Shown in pieces: positions 36,875-51,800 of a stretch of DNA of 64,000 bases. This DNA comes from Cardiocondyla obscurior (taxonomy: Eukaryota; Arthropoda; Insecta; Hymenoptera; Formicidae), in assembly GCF_019399895.1 (NCBI RefSeq), contig NC_091874.1, forward strand, positions 870,501 to 934,500. The letters are read 5' to 3'. Under the pieces are notes generated by a model. That model worked only from the letters and a program-made list of their open reading frames with translations, ran no database searches and was not told where the DNA came from. Position numbers and translations under genes: made by a program. The number at the start of each line of letters is the position of its first letter. Position 1 is the stretch's first letter.

Positions 36875-39800
36875 TTGGCCAAGTATATACACGTGCACCT
36901 TTAAGCGAATTTTGAAAAAAAAAACTGAATGAATATATTTAAAACATTAATTAAAATTCAAATATTTAAGTAAAAATATAGCGTTAATTTTAAATATAAT
37001 ATCGAAGTACCTTCTCCGATGTTTTAATGATAATCTTAAAAGCTATCTTAAGTACGACAATATTTTTTAATTTAACATTATTCTGAAAATTTATAAATGT
37101 ATTACAGGAACGTGAAAAGGGAGCTTATCGAGCTTTCTTTCTTGGTATTTACCATTTTCTGTTTTTCCTCTTTTATACACATTTTTCTTTTGCACGGAGG
37201 CCAACTTTACAGCGTGAACCCTGAAGAGTGGTTTTAACCGACGGCTTTCGGCTCATCTATGAAGAAACTGCAGGAATGGAATAAAAATTGACGGAATATC
37301 TAGCAGAGTATACGTTAAAAAATTCAACGTCCCGGATTCTTGAACAAACTGACCAAGATAACGCAAGACAGATGATAAACATCAAAAATGCCAATCGCAA
37401 ATAAAACTGTAATACTTTTCGATACGGTATATACCTGAAGAGATATGTAGGACAGGCCAGATACGCATTCTCTTTTATGCTGCAAAAGCTCTCTATCGGA
37501 GGTCATCTCGTCTTGGAGAAAATTTCATCAGAAGTTATCACACTCCTCGAGATCTTGTCGTTCTAGATATTAGCTCTCGTACAATCCTCACAACCGTTGA
37601 AGAAACCGCACGTCCCCTCATCGCGATTGAATTCGCCTGGAAGTTTACCTATTTCCTTTTCACTTTAAAGGCAAACCATTCTGGTCACATCCGTTTTGCA
37701 AGATAGCGTTGTGATAAAATTAAGTCGCGTAAAATATTATCTCCTATGCATATACTTGTAAAATCCCCACGACGGAGCAAACCTTGGCAAATTATCCTGT
37801 TTCGAACGACATGGATAAAACAATTAAAAAATTGTTTGCAGATAATTGTTCAATTAAAAATCAAAGTAGAAAAGAGGACGAACGATCCTACGACAAAGAG
37901 TACAACGGTAAAAAAAGAATGCAAAAAGTGTTTCGAGTCAAAAAGTTGAATTTTAAGGTCAATTGGCAAATATCGATAACCATTCTCGCGCACATCGATC
38001 TTTTTTTTTGCAAAAGCAAACGTTTCAAAACGTCACGATAAAAAATGTGGCGACGACTTTGCTCTCGTATTTGCTTCGTATGTTTGTCTCATTTCGCATT
38101 AGACGACTCATTGATTACTGGAGAACAATCGAAGGTCTCTGGCGCTATTATCCGAATTTCTTTTACACGCGCGATCATAAATTACATCGGACAATTTACG
38201 ATCAAGCCTGGTTGGCTCGTAACTAACGTTTGCATTTATGCTTGTAGGAACGCTATTTAGGATCGTGAAACTTCGCGAGCTCGATGCGAATTTTCTATTT
38301 CGCTACTGCGAAATTCAAGTGGAAAATTCCTGGGAAAAATACTGTTCTTCATCCGGGAAAGACTTTTCAAAGATTTTAATAATACGCGATACAATATAAA
38401 TTGCAATAAACATTTTCACGTTCATACATATATTCATATTATTCATATTTTTCAATAAATGTAAAATTACAAATTAATATATACGTGCTAACACGAGATT
38501 ATCTTCTGTTCGTCAAAGTTCCTGCATGATAAATATAATATGCATATATCGTGTCGTATTGCGTCCCGTACGAATATCCGGAAGGTTAGAAAGTTGCTAC
38601 AGACGATGATTTAAACAAAAGGAACGAGAAACAAAGCTTTCTCCTTCCGTTCTTTTCGTATTTGGCGAACTGCACGGCATCATTTTCGCACGCATTTGCC
38701 TTACACCCGAGTCGGATATGTGTTACGAAAAGAGACCATATTTCCTTTGAAAAGACGAACATATACCTTCGTCTTACAAACATTTTCTACCCTTGGCGCA
38801 AATAAAAGACCGGAAAAATACTTTCGGATTGTACAATCGTAGGTACAATACGAAATATGTATTGCGTAAAATACTAGATATTCTTTTCACAGATAATTCA
38901 GCTCTGATTCTTTTCGCGATATGTACATCTAAGTACCTAAGATCTTGAAATAACTTGCCTTAAAACCTCTTTTTCTTAAAGTCTCCTTATACAACATGAA
39001 CTTTAACTCGCACCATAACGTTTAAATCGAAAGCGCGACCGATCGTGTCGACGCGAAACCACTTCCGCGTCGCAATGGCCTCATTAAACGATGGTTACTA
39101 TAGTAACAGAAATTTTATTATCAGCAAAGTAATGTCGGTCATCATTGCGAAATGCTTTCCGATGTGAGAAAACAAAAAACGATGCTAAGTGAAAGTGGTA
39201 GGTGTGCTAGTTTGTCGTTATTTAAAAAGAACGCGATTTGAAAAAAAATCCCGAATGTAAAGTTGACTCATTTCTCGCGACGTGAGCCAGTTTGCTAGTG
39301 GAAAGCTAAGTAGTATAACATCGTCGTATGTCAGACACTAATGCTCGAGCGCGAGATGGAACCTCGGATCCCTCACGAACGAGAGTAATTTCGTTTCTTG
39401 ATTAATTTCCGGACGTATGAGCCTAAAAACGTCTCCTCAATCTAATTTGTCTTTTCTACCGACAAAAAACTATTACGAGGACACACGCACACATACACGT
39501 ATACATGTGTACTACAAGAATAGATAGATACGAATAAAATTGGAACATTTAAATGAAAATCTCGCAAACTCTATATTGAATATTCCACGTGACTACGGAA
39601 ACACATCCGAGTGCGGTGACGTAGGAAGCAATTTGTAAACGGAACGACAAGCTCAGTCACAATGTTTGTGCATTCCGAGTGTTCTCGTGAATACGGGTAA
39701 GCACTTCCTCAACTGACGCAGACACGATAATGGCATTCCACATCGCGAGTCTCTAATTAAATGGCATCAATTCGGCTCAGTCTTGGGCGAGCTGTGATAA

Positions 39801-42800
39801 GCTAAGTTCTATCATTTCTGCCGAAAGTAATTAAAGATGTGCGCTGCGTTACTTTCTCTCGCCGATTACTCTTCAAGACCGAATGCCGATACCTTTGCAA
39901 ACGGTACAGCGTTTTTAAGATATACGTACAATAAATAACAGATTGATCGAGTAATATCGTTGAAAAGTCAAGCTCTAAACGACTGTTTAATTAATAAAAT
40001 AATACGACGATAAAAGCAAGAGTTTTATATACAAAGTTATCAGTTTATAATTATGTGCAATGCAAATATCTATTATAATGTAGATATATACAGTATTGCG
40101 TGCTGTGCTCTCAACGCTTCACTCGCATAAAAACTGTACTTACAGGAGTGAAACATTTGAAGAACAGCATGACGGGTTGCACCCCTGAAATTCGTGAATT
40201 CATAACTGAATATTATGATTTAATTAACGGCCCGCGTATCACACATAAAGAATTGAAAATATTTACAAGTGTCATCGATATGAAACGTTTCTCATAGCAT
40301 TAATCTTTCCATTTAATTTTTAGCGTTGAAAATTTTTACCTGCCTCCAAAAATAATTAGAGTCGAGCAATGTCGATGAATTAAAGAAATAAGCAATTCAC
40401 GATGTGTCGATAATTATTAATAATTATTAGATATGCGCCGACTATAAATGAAAATAACGTTTACCTCGCCGCTTTCGACAACATCGGGTGGGTCAAGGAA
40501 GTTCGGGGGAAATGTCAGATACCGTAATGCTTATCTATACATTTCAACTCGGTTAAACCCGCGGGTTATTAAGGCCTGTCATAGAAACGCATTCGGTCCA
40601 AGTAAAACGAAAGTTTAGCGCACCGCACATCAAGTAAATATAATTACTAAAGGACACCGCACGTTTGTACGACACAAAAACGTATAAGACGATCCTTTAA
40701 TTAAATTGCTATTATTACGGCTTGATTTACATGACTTCTATTTAGTTTTGTTAATTTGAATTAATTTATTTGATAAGCCATAATTAATTGCTTTGACACA
40801 GTGGTAAGAATATTAATGTATTATAATTACGATTAATCAATGCTAATAATTCAGTAAATGCGTTCACAATATTATCAACGTAATTACAACGTAATTATTT
40901 TGACAACGATAAATTTAAAATATTATATTTTAAATTTTAATAGATATACAGAGTTATAAATGTTATTATTATTTAATTCTTTATTATCTTACTCAATTCG
41001 GTATTAAATCAGTAATTTCGGTTAATTAAAGCTATAATCTTTAATCGATTTAATTTCATTAGGTTAAGCGCCGCTACATTTTGATAAGACGTAAAATTCA
41101 ATAATCTTGCTCTCGTCTTTATCAGTCGCGCCAATATTGTTCACGAGAAGAGGCATTTTTCCGAAACGCCGCAATATCCGAAAGATCGAAACATTTGCGA
41201 AAGAACCGACGGTCGATGTCCTAATTTACGACGGGGTGTTTACGTCGAACCGCACAGAATATGTAGAGGCACATAACTCAACTACTTGGAAATGCTCGAC
41301 GATGACATTAAGGGTCTTCCTAATACCTCATGGATACCGCCGCAGTAGCCGTGAAGATCTGACCGTAACTGCCGCGTAAACACGAGTTCTAGTAATAACG
41401 TTGACGCTGCGTTACGACTGTGTAAACGCTCGTCATCAAAATGCTCCGGAAACATTTCGCACTGCATTAAGCTCGTAATGCAGCGTTATACAATAACAGA
41501 AATTGCAGTCACGTTTTAGTCATATTTGTATTCACAAAATTACTCTTATAAGGACAGTAATGTATACGAAAGCTCCTTGCGGATCGAGACTAGATGTAAG
41601 AGACTGAAAAAAAACGTAAGTCGGCACCGACGACGATTCCGCGACGAAACAGTTCGAGTTCGAAGGTGACAGCGTTGACGGTACGATCGTCAAAAGCAGA
41701 CGTGGTTCAAGCGTTAAGATTTTTATGTAGCTGCTGAGACAAAATTAGTATTAAAAACGAATAATTAAAGAAAACGTTCGCGACTGATTATTTAAATCCA
41801 TAAACTTACAAAAGTAAGCGCGTTACCTAGTAAAAAAAAAAAAAAGATACAAAAAAACGCCAAGTATACGCGGGCGACTCATGGTTTAAAATTGGTAATC
41901 GGTATAAAAAAAAAAAAAAAAGTTTTGTGCGAAAGATGTTCCTTAGCCATTACACACATTACGGTGCAAGATTTCATTCAAAATGATTTTTACGTTAATT
42001 TTTTATAAAGACAGCTCGCGAATAATGTAACTCTTGAACTTTAAAGAGAGAAAAAGAAGTTTGGCAATGATTCCCGGCACGGAGCAGGTCAAAATCCTAC
42101 AACGATAGCTTTGCCGTGAGTCAGCAGGGTCAGCGCGATTCTGAAGTGCGCAAAGTCTCTCTCTCTCTCCCGCGCAACGGAAACCGCAATTGCCGCGTTC
42201 TAAAATTCCAATCATGCCTGCATTCACACGACCCGATAAATTACGGTTAGGTCACGTCTTGCTCGACATTGGCGGCATTCAGGGCTGCTGACAACCTGGC
42301 TGGAGATATTCTTAACTCGACGGAGCAACCAAGAGTTTTTTCTCGGGCAAAACTTTCATAAAATTTAAGTAACATAGTTACGGGATGCATCAAAAATATT
42401 ACCGTTTCAAGGAAAACTAATATTTTTGAATATACGTATACACAGTTCTTGATTTAATATACATGTGTATAATAATTAGAAGTTGAAATTATTTTCAGCA
42501 AATACTTATGCTAACAAAAATATTAAGTGTGAAAAACAGTCGTAGATCGTTCTTGAACTTAATCTTCCTTACCAGCTTGTAATTTCAATAATTTTTTTTT
42601 TTTATCTTTTACTTTGTCTTACAATTGATATTTAATTGTGAGATTAAGTAGAGTCGTCCGGAAGACAATCGCTTCAATTCATCTCTCTCTAAAGTCTGAT
42701 ATTAAAGCGCAAAGAGACACAGAGATGAGGTTCGCTAATCCAGGGATAAAGTTAATTAGCGCGAAGAAACAGTTATAATGAATAGTTATATCCGTCTAAT

Positions 42801-44644
42801 TAATAATACGAATTGTGCGCTTCTCTTTAAACTGCAGCTCAAACGAAGAGAGAAAAAGATTTTCAGGCTAATACATCGAAGAAATGACGCTGCACGCAGC
42901 GAAACTAATTAAAACAGCCCACACGACAATAAAAAAAACAATTATTTCATCGTATCGTCGTTTTAAGATATAAAGACTCCTTACTAACAAAACTGTTGTT
43001 CATTTTTGCGAATAATTAAAGTTTAAATTTGTGTCCCTACCAACCCTACGCGGACATTGCGTGTTGAAATACCTGTGAACCATGAGAAGTATAGTTAGGG
43101 GTTGCGAGGGAACTTTTACCATAATAGACTTAAACAGTTAACTACGTTAACTCCCACACTCGAAATGAACGTTTGGCGCAGCGGCGTTACGCGCACGTAT
43201 ACCGGACAAGTATTACATCGATTTTAGTTGATCGTGTTCATTAAAGAGTCGCGATCACAGTAATTATCACAATAAGCTCTCTTTCACGCTTTCGAGTTTC
43301 CACTTATTCCGTATTCCCAAATGAATACCCCTCGGTAAATCTCGTCGGTCAAAAAAAAAAAGTGCCAAAAAAGAATACACGTGGAAAGTCTCAACTTTGC
43401 TCTTTTATTTTTTATCGGGAAAGTTACGAGGTCAAACACCAAAATACGAATCACGAACATCTGACTCTCACTACATTATAATTTAATGAAGCCTTAATCA
43501 ATACGGAGTTAATTGCTCCGTATTATCTTCGGTGGAAACACTTGTTTTTGATTGATTACAAAAAAGTACGTGTAACATTTTCATTGCGTATCTTTCGTGT
43601 AAATTCGTGAAAACGCATTTTTCTCCTACTCCCCTTCCTCTCCCTCCTCCCCCAATTAAATGTAACCAAAGACGCAAATGCGATTAAAGTGACACATGCG
43701 AGCGCAAAACTGTTATTTAACGCTTAAACGGAACCAAGATTCGTATAGTATTATTATATCAGAGATATCCATCTTTAAATAGATATGAGGGAATCGTCAT
43801 TCTATTTCTAACATAACTGCTTGATCTCCAACATTGATTAATACGAATAGTCGAAATTGGACAGGTGAGAAATTAACGTATCGGTTATGTCTCTAATTTC
43901 ACTTTGGGAAGCACGTCTGTTGCAGTTTTCGTCAAACTTAACTTTAGCCAAACAAACTTAACTGCAATGCGGGATTTTCAGTAAAAACGTGAAACAGAGC
44001 TTTCAAATCTTCGTTTATTAAATATTGAACGCATAGCACTCCAAGTGTAATTAAAAATTTTTTTTAGAAAGCCGAACGTTTGTAAAAAAAATTTTATTTT
44101 GATGAGTTTTTATAAAACTTAGTTCGTCGTTTATTTTTTACTTTTGTAAATATACATTATTAAAATATTTAAAAAAAACCCTGCATTGACGCAACTAATT
44201 GTATGTAAGTAGTCATTACTACACAAAACTAATATTTAGAAAAAATAAAATTAATTAATTCCTATAAAAGCATCAAATTTTGATAATTACAAAATTATTT
44301 AATGAAAGGCCAAATCTCGGTTGTTAAAGTTAATTATTAATATCCTTTGATGTAAGTTGAATAAAAGCTGTCAATAACATCGAAAGATTGTTGAACAAAT
44401 TTTCTGAAACTGCTTTCCAATGTAGGCAAGTTAATCGAAATGATACGGACGATTTCATATCCAATTTAAACCAAACACTAATATTGCAACTGGAATCATC
44501 AATTAACTAACATTATATTTAGAATAATTATCAGAGTCGCGACGTCAATTCATTAGCTCTAATAATACGCTAATTGAGGTAATTTTAATCATATTAATAA
44601 CGGCCGATATTGCACAACTTCGTTTGTACAATCCGTTAAGTAAT

Positions 44645-44670
44645 AATTGTGATATATAATTGTGATATAT
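44645..44670. repeat. 13-bp tandem duplication
   Basis: AATTGTGATATAT occurs twice head to tail. Confidence 0.9.
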
Positions 44671-45319
44671 AATGAGCAATATTATACAACTGTGAAACGT
44701 TTTAAAATCACTCGTTACATCTAATCTTTGCGTGTCATCGAGTTATTTTCTTAAGCAACAATTCAAAAGGCAGAGACATACCACTGACGCTTGCTCATTA
44801 CACAGTAATGAACAATTGTCGAACCGTAGAAAAAAAAAAAAAAGCAATTTCAGTGATTTCGCAACGTTACTATGATTCGATTACACGATTGCTGCCCACT
44901 ACCATGGCACGAGCCCTGCAAATTGAATTTACATTCGCATTGCATTCGACACTCGACAACTACTTCGGTACATCCTATACGGTTTTGTAATTAAAATGTC
45001 TCTAGTGATTAATGGAGACGGTTACGTGCGCGACCAAATGCTCTTTCTCGCTTCAGTTTTCTTAACTCCCTTCTACTTTGAAGTCGGTTTGATACAAGGG
45101 ACAGACCTCGAGATTAATAACAAGTGCTTATCTAAAAAAATTGCATCTATTTAAGAATGCATAATATTGATAAATGTTTACAAGTAACTTACTTCTCTCA
45201 TTAATTAATTAATTATTTGTAATGAAATCGCGCTGAGAAGAAACAAGAATTTCTTTCAAATAAATAATCTATTATTACGTTGTAATAAAAATATAAATTA
45301 AAAATAAAATTCAAAGATG

Positions 45320-45603
45320 CACCCGAGTGAAAAATTTATCTAGCTTTAAAAAATTAAGTTGTCATAAAAAAAAGAAAAAAATTAAATCTGTCTAGTATCG
45401 GTCGTTTAGTCACTGTCCAGCGCAGACCATGTATCTAAATAGATATCTAATTATTAGATAGTAACAATTGTTTAGTGTCTAGACGCTTTGAACGTTACGT
45501 TTCTGGCTCAGTGTTGGACATTTTTGCTAGACAGCCACGAGATGAACTACGAATTGACTAGCAAATTCTTAGGCAACGGTGAGAATCAATTTTCACTCGG
45601 GTA
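45320..45603. mobile_element. MITE-like element, copy 2 (284 bp)
   Basis: The left end reads CACCCGAGTGAAAAATT. The right end, read on the other strand, is TACCCGAGTGAAAATTGATT. The leading TA is kept on the right and mutated to CA on the left. The interior has no open frame and carries further inverted bits (CTGTCTAG early, CTAGACAG late). The right end matches that of the element at 10160-10318 over about 32 bases, so the two are copies of one family with different interiors or internal deletions. Confidence 0.6.
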
Positions 45604-46605
45604 TTCTATCCCATTAATTTAATAAATATTATCAGCATAATAATAACCTTAATTAACTTACGCATCTTTACTAAACTATGAATTTAATTCGTATTTATAT
45701 CAAATTAAATCTTTTTCAACCTGTATGAAATCGAAGTGAGTTCGTAGGAAGAGTTTTTGGAAACGCTGTTCTTATCAGTATGTTCGCATACGAATATGAA
45801 ATCTCGGATCGATGTATTGTACCGCAGAAAAGTGCACGAATAGACGAAATGGTTCGGCTTAGTCATCAATTATTAGAATTTCATCGTGACCCTCTTACAG
45901 AGTAGTTCCCTAAGGGAAGATAAAATAGACAAAATCTGTTGTATCGATGCATCAATCTTGACCTCTTTAGGAATTATACCCTTGATATGGTTCCGCTGGC
46001 GGAAGCGACATTATACGTATCCCAGAGAAAATGTCTTTCCCAGAGCAAAATATCGTTGATAAGCTCGCGAAAGCGGGATTATCAAGTAGATCTCGATCAG
46101 GATATATACAGCCAAGCATGACTAACAGGATATAATATATATATATATCATTTGCACAATCCTCTTACCTCTTGGATATTCGATAACGAGCTTCTCCTAC
46201 AAATCGATATGAGAATCAATTAAGAACATTGTGCTATCGATAAAAACTGTAACAGCCAACTTCGATTATTAATCAAGCTTTCTGGACGACAAAGACATAT
46301 CATACGACTTGCAACTATAAGAGCGTCACTCTGAAACTGATAGTATAATAGTAAGTACCGTGAATCGTTAACTCTCGAAACAAAGCATCAGTCTCCGATA
46401 TTCAATAGGGATTTGTGATTTAAAATTCATATCAACACGTATTTTCACTGCCGTTCTACTAAAATCTAATTAGCATTAGTGCTATTGCATTATTTCTATG
46501 TTGCATATATTTTTAACGCTGCAGTATCAATATTATATTATTTATATTGCATTTGTAATGATATGTAAGTACGTAGTGTTTTAAAGAATTTAAAGGTTAT
46601 ATAAG

Positions 46606-46634
<29 letters not shown>
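46606..46634. repeat. Poly(A) run, 29 bases
   Basis: The longest homopolymer in the window. No retroposon body or flanking target duplication is visible to the left. Confidence 0.95.
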
Positions 46635-46636
<2 letters not shown>

Positions 46637-48810
46637 AAGAGCACCGAAAAAGACGAATGTCAAAGATGTTGGTTTGAGGATTAAATAAATCAAAAGGAAC
46701 CGTGACAAACGTGAAAGTTTTCGAGGGCGCGTCAGTGCAGTTCACGAGGCAGACAAATAAAGGATTTGGCTTCGAAAATCTGTCGTTTCTGGCTAGAACC
46801 CCAGCGATTGATAAATCCGACGCGAAGCAATCACGTCACCCGCGCCGATACGAGATGCGTCAAATGTTCGACGGGCGCAGCCATAAAACGGAAATAGTCG
46901 CTAGCTCCCGTCACTACGGGATACGCAATTAGGAAGAATTTTACGGTCGCCAAGCGCCTCGGTCACCCTCGAGTCTTTTCATCGATCGATTGCTTGTCCA
47001 AACTATAGATCTTCGCTAAAAAATTCAAGTCCGAAAATCGACGTCGACTAATTAAATGTTATACAACCACCATCCTTTCCGAAAGGTCGATATTTATATT
47101 GGAAAAGAAGTGACGTCCGATAATGACTTGCTGACTTAATTTCCAGCTTTATTTGTAATTTGCAATTACGATGATGTTTTCAACCCGGGATACTGTAAAA
47201 TATCGAAAAAATTACCAACGGAAGTAATTTCGCGGTCCAGTGAAAACAGATCGTGAAATCATTAGATAAAGGTATGTCTCACAAATCTTTCGACTCCGGC
47301 TTGTACTCTGTTATTTTTTTTAAATACATATCGCAAGTATTTTACGCAAACATATTTTTATGATAAGAAACCCTAATAAGTAATTCTATCTTTGTGCCTT
47401 TAATGGAAACCTGTAGCAACGCAACTCTCAACCGCGTTTAATGCCACTTTAACTTGAGAAATAAACTCCACCCCAGTTTCTATCTCGCGTTCGCGTTCAA
47501 CTTTAAAAGCGAGAGAGCGCGGAAACGCGTTTGTTCTTATCTGGCCAACTGGATAATTAGCCGGCGCAGCTTCGGTCTAGGAAACAGTTGATTATTCTTG
47601 CAGAACCTAATTTCTGCGTCACGCAAGAAAGATCGTTTAGGAACATCGACGCGGATTACACTCTTTTTCTATTTAACCGGTTCAAAGCCGGATGTACGCG
47701 GATGTACTTACGACAGATATCTATTTTGTTGCCGCTCTCGAGAAGCGTCAAGCTAAATAAACGTAATATGTAAATACATACCTACATATATCTCTTTACT
47801 ATGTTTGCACTCGTGATTGTACCTCGTTAAACGTTCACAGGAGCACGAGCTACAGTTCCACCACTTTGCTCGGTGCAATTTAAAGCATCTCTTTATTTAA
47901 TTTTTCCGCAATTTATTATTACTTTGATTTTAAGAGAAACGTCCGTTCAGGGCAACAGAGAAATGTCCCCTTAACGTTGTCGTCGGAACGGATCGTTATT
48001 GAAATTCTGCCACCTTGTTAAAACCTCGCGTTCGTTCTACATTTATAAATTATCGTGAGCAACGGAATGGCAATAAGTAACAATAACGATTCTTTTAACA
48101 CGACGTTCCAGCATTTCCGGAGCATCCGACGGAACATAAGTGACAGGAATCCTCTCACATTATACATATAACGAAATAGCACGGTCCGCTGTGATGTAAT
48201 AATTAATTCTCGCTACCGTCGCTTTGCCGAGAATAGTGCCTCGTTTCATTTTAAGCTGTCCTCGACGCGACATGTGTATTTTATAAAATGTCTCAAGATA
48301 AACAGACTGAATTGTTGTGATAAGTTTACTCGCCATTTTTCATTCTCTTTTTTTTTTTTCCCCGGACAAAAATATTGATTTACAATTAGAAATAAAATAA
48401 TAGTTTTCACTTTATTTGAAACAAATTCTTCCGATAGAATTTTGTTCCTAAATGTAATTAAAAAATCGCACAGTTTTTAAACTCTTCTGCTGCAGTTATT
48501 AAAATGTAGTCTTTGATAAAAAAAAAATATACAAAAATAATAATAAAATAATAATAATAAAAAAAGCAGAAGTACAACTTGTGCTCGCGATAGCATCGTC
48601 ACGTTTAATCAATCGAATATTTTCAAACATTTTGTTCCTTAAGAACTTTTTCGTATAATATAAACAGAAAATATTCAGGTATTTCCATTTACGTGTTTCA
48701 TTCTGTGGAGAACCATCGGCGGGGATGTAAATGCGCTGCAAACTAGTACCGTTATGAAACAGGAGAGTAATTTTGAAACAAATCATACTCATGTTGGCTT
48801 CCGCGGCGTG

Positions 48811-48850
48811 CACGACGACGCGACGCGACGCGAAGCGAAGCGACGCAACG
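48811..48850. repeat. GCGAC/GCGAA pentanucleotide repeat
   Basis: A GC-rich degenerate 5-bp repeat (CGACG, CGACG, CGAAG and similar units) in otherwise AT-rich DNA. Confidence 0.85.
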
Positions 48851-51800
48851 CTACGATCGATACACGCTGGAATGGGTAAACTGAAGAAGATACGAATGCA
48901 CATCAGCGAGAAAGACAGCGTTTTGCACTTGCAAGCTGCGTGTCGTTGTTAACGACGCACACGAAATTTACCTCATTGAATAAAACATATTAATTTACTC
49001 ATATAAAAATATTTTATACAAATATCTTGCTTCCATTTTAAAATAATTTCCCTCGAATGAGATAACATCTAGAAACCAGATTTCGAAGACTCGTAGAAAA
49101 TATGCGCATTTATGAACTAAATAAATAAGAATAATAGCAGCCTCAAATACAATAATTTTCAATATTTGTATGGCCAGAATTTCTGTAGGGTTTCTGTAAA
49201 GTTGTAGCACGCGTAACAATCTGGGACCGAAATTTATGTGAGGTAATTGTCCGTGTTAATTCGCCAAGTTTGCACGACCCAATTTAACGAGCGCGTTTTC
49301 TACCGAGGGCTTACGTTCTCCATCAGAAGATCACCGACATATGAAAGTGGTTTAGAGAACGTCCCCGGCCGCACACGGATTTTTACGACTAACTGTCGAC
49401 GTCGGCGCAATTTTACGTGCAATCGGCGGTTAATGGAAAGCGAAAATATTTTATCCCCGTAATTGCATTTATTGCCGTGAGCAACGCGTCGCAACCCCGT
49501 CCAATTTTTTTGGGAACGATGTATTTGTAATTTCTGCGCACAGAAAACGCATATAAAAAATACTCAACTACGATAAATAATCTCAAATGTCAAGTTGAAC
49601 GATACAGCGATACTGCGGTTTAAATGTAACACGTACGTGCAGAGTATCCTATCGCATACAATTAAGTTCTTAGAGATAAGTAAGTGTTTTAGAGACCAGT
49701 AAAAAAGTCCTATATCATTAATTTTATTTAAATAATTAATATTTGTACCATCAAGCATGTTGTAGGTGACTGTATAAAAAAAATCATCCGCAACAAAAAC
49801 GATTTAAAAAAAAAACAAGCTTCGCTAAATGAATCTGAGAAGAATACTGTATAAACGGAAGCGCGAAATTCGACGAGGGTCGTATTTAGGACAGCTCTAA
49901 ATATGACTTGAACTTTCTCGTCGCTCGGTTTTCTTTTTTCTCAATGTGTCGAAAATACCGTCGTTACCCGGAAGGACATTGCAAAATTCTTTGTGGCTTT
50001 TAAATCGTGATGGGTCTTGTTCGCTCAACTTGGCGTACACGCGAAAAACAATAACAAAAGCGTCGATCTCTGTTGCTAAGACAGGCGCGCAATGTATCGA
50101 GCTTACATCCAACTAAGGATACGACGCTTTTGCACGTACGAAGTATGTAAATGCCCGTCTGCGCCCTACAAGGAGATGCAAATAACAGCAGCGCGCCTCG
50201 TATCTAGTCGGCCTGTTACGAAGCCCACCCTGTAACGAGCAAAGGGTGCTATAGCGACAGAACCCTCCCCACAAGCAATTTATTATTCTCCCCGGTAGCA
50301 GGGCCCTCCACTTGCAGAAAGCGCTTGCCGGATATGCCAGGATTTTTCAGAGTGAAGGAACTTAATTTCGCAGCTGTCACGCGTGCGTTCAGTTATTCAC
50401 TTTTTTTTCTCTTTAATTCGTGTCTAACTGCTCGATCGAGGACGAAACCCGAATAGTAGATTATGTTGAAGAAACTAACTTGAAGGATTAAGAAATATAA
50501 TAAATCACAGGCAGCATTTATTATTTTCAATTGAATGTCTTCCGAGAAAAAAGATAAATCAACCCTTAAGTTTTTGCGATTTTTTAAATCTATCACCACT
50601 GTTACATGGATCTCGTTTAAATCAATTTCACTTTCTTTTATCCTTGTTATTAATAAATAAAATTTGCGACATATCGTATAATTTCTTTTTATTCTAATAA
50701 ACCGAAAAAACTTTGCGTTTCTAATAATCTCTTCCTTTTTCACAAATTATTGTAAAATTATTCTTATTTCTTAATTTCGCGTGACAGACAGTCGCGGTTC
50801 TCAGAAAAATATTGCATTCGTGTATAATCTCACCTAATTCTTTGCGATTGCTTAGACAACGGTGATATAAAGTTTGTCTTAATTAATAAAATTTGCTCAT
50901 ATAATTACTTAAAGTTATGTATTTTATAAAAAAAAAAAAAACATTCTAAAACGTATAAAAACTCAAACAATAAATTCGCAATATCGACAGAAAAATATGC
51001 AGTTGATATAAAAAAATCTTATTATTAATATTAACTAACGTAAATCGAGTTTTCATATTGCTCGAAAAAAGTAAGAATATTCAGTATAATCTACAAAGTA
51101 ATAAAAATAATTTTAATTCATAATAAGATCCACGTAATACCAAAAATAATGGATAAATAAATTGCGTTTAGAAAATTGTCGCAAAAAGCTGATTAAAGAG
51201 CGTTCATTATTTCCGCAACGTCATAAATCATGATTGCGATATTAACGCAGGTTCTTTTTCATACGATAAAGCCTCGTTCGATCCCGCATTTACTTTTTCA
51301 CTCGGCTAGCGTGCTAGTTGTACCGAGGTGCTCGCGTGCCAAGCACAGTTACCGAAACAAAGCCTCTGATTTTCGTTTAACCCCGGAACACGTTCCCAAA
51401 TAAAAGATGCAAGATTTATGGTTCGTGAACAAAAACAACGTGCATATTACTATGTCGATCTTCTCACACGATGCATCAAAAGTACCTCGGGAGTATTATA
51501 TCGTAAATTTATAAGCAAGACCTGGTTTTACAAAATAATTTTATTACTTACTTCAATCTGTCTGCTCGTTGTTACAAAACACAAGCATTTTAAATAATTA
51601 TAATATTATATTTGTTAATGATTGTTTTTTTATAATTTTACAAAATTAATTTTTTTTTTTTTTTGTGGAAAGTGAGTTTTAATTAGAAGTGATTAATAAA
51701 ACTTAATTGTACACAGAATCCAATGTGTTGAAGGAATGTGTGGAACATAAGCCTCTTAATGCAAAGCATCTTCATTAAGAGTATTAAGTACTCTTTCCTT

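Larger units (their letters stand above)
36747..45319. other. Probable intronic DNA, no supported gene
   Basis: AT-rich DNA with short repeats. An imperfect inverted pair at about 43033-43053 and 43094-43113 (TCCCTACCAACCCTA against TTAGGGGTTGCGAGGGA) could form a long hairpin or be a tiny transposon relic. A plus-strand frame at 40100-40297 follows an acceptor-like TGTACTTACAG, but I cannot support it as an exon. Confidence 0.45.

Noticed and set aside
40100..40297. Plus-strand frame after an acceptor-like TGTACTTACAG
   Set aside because: Sixty-five codons are within chance, there is no donor before the stop and no known motif.
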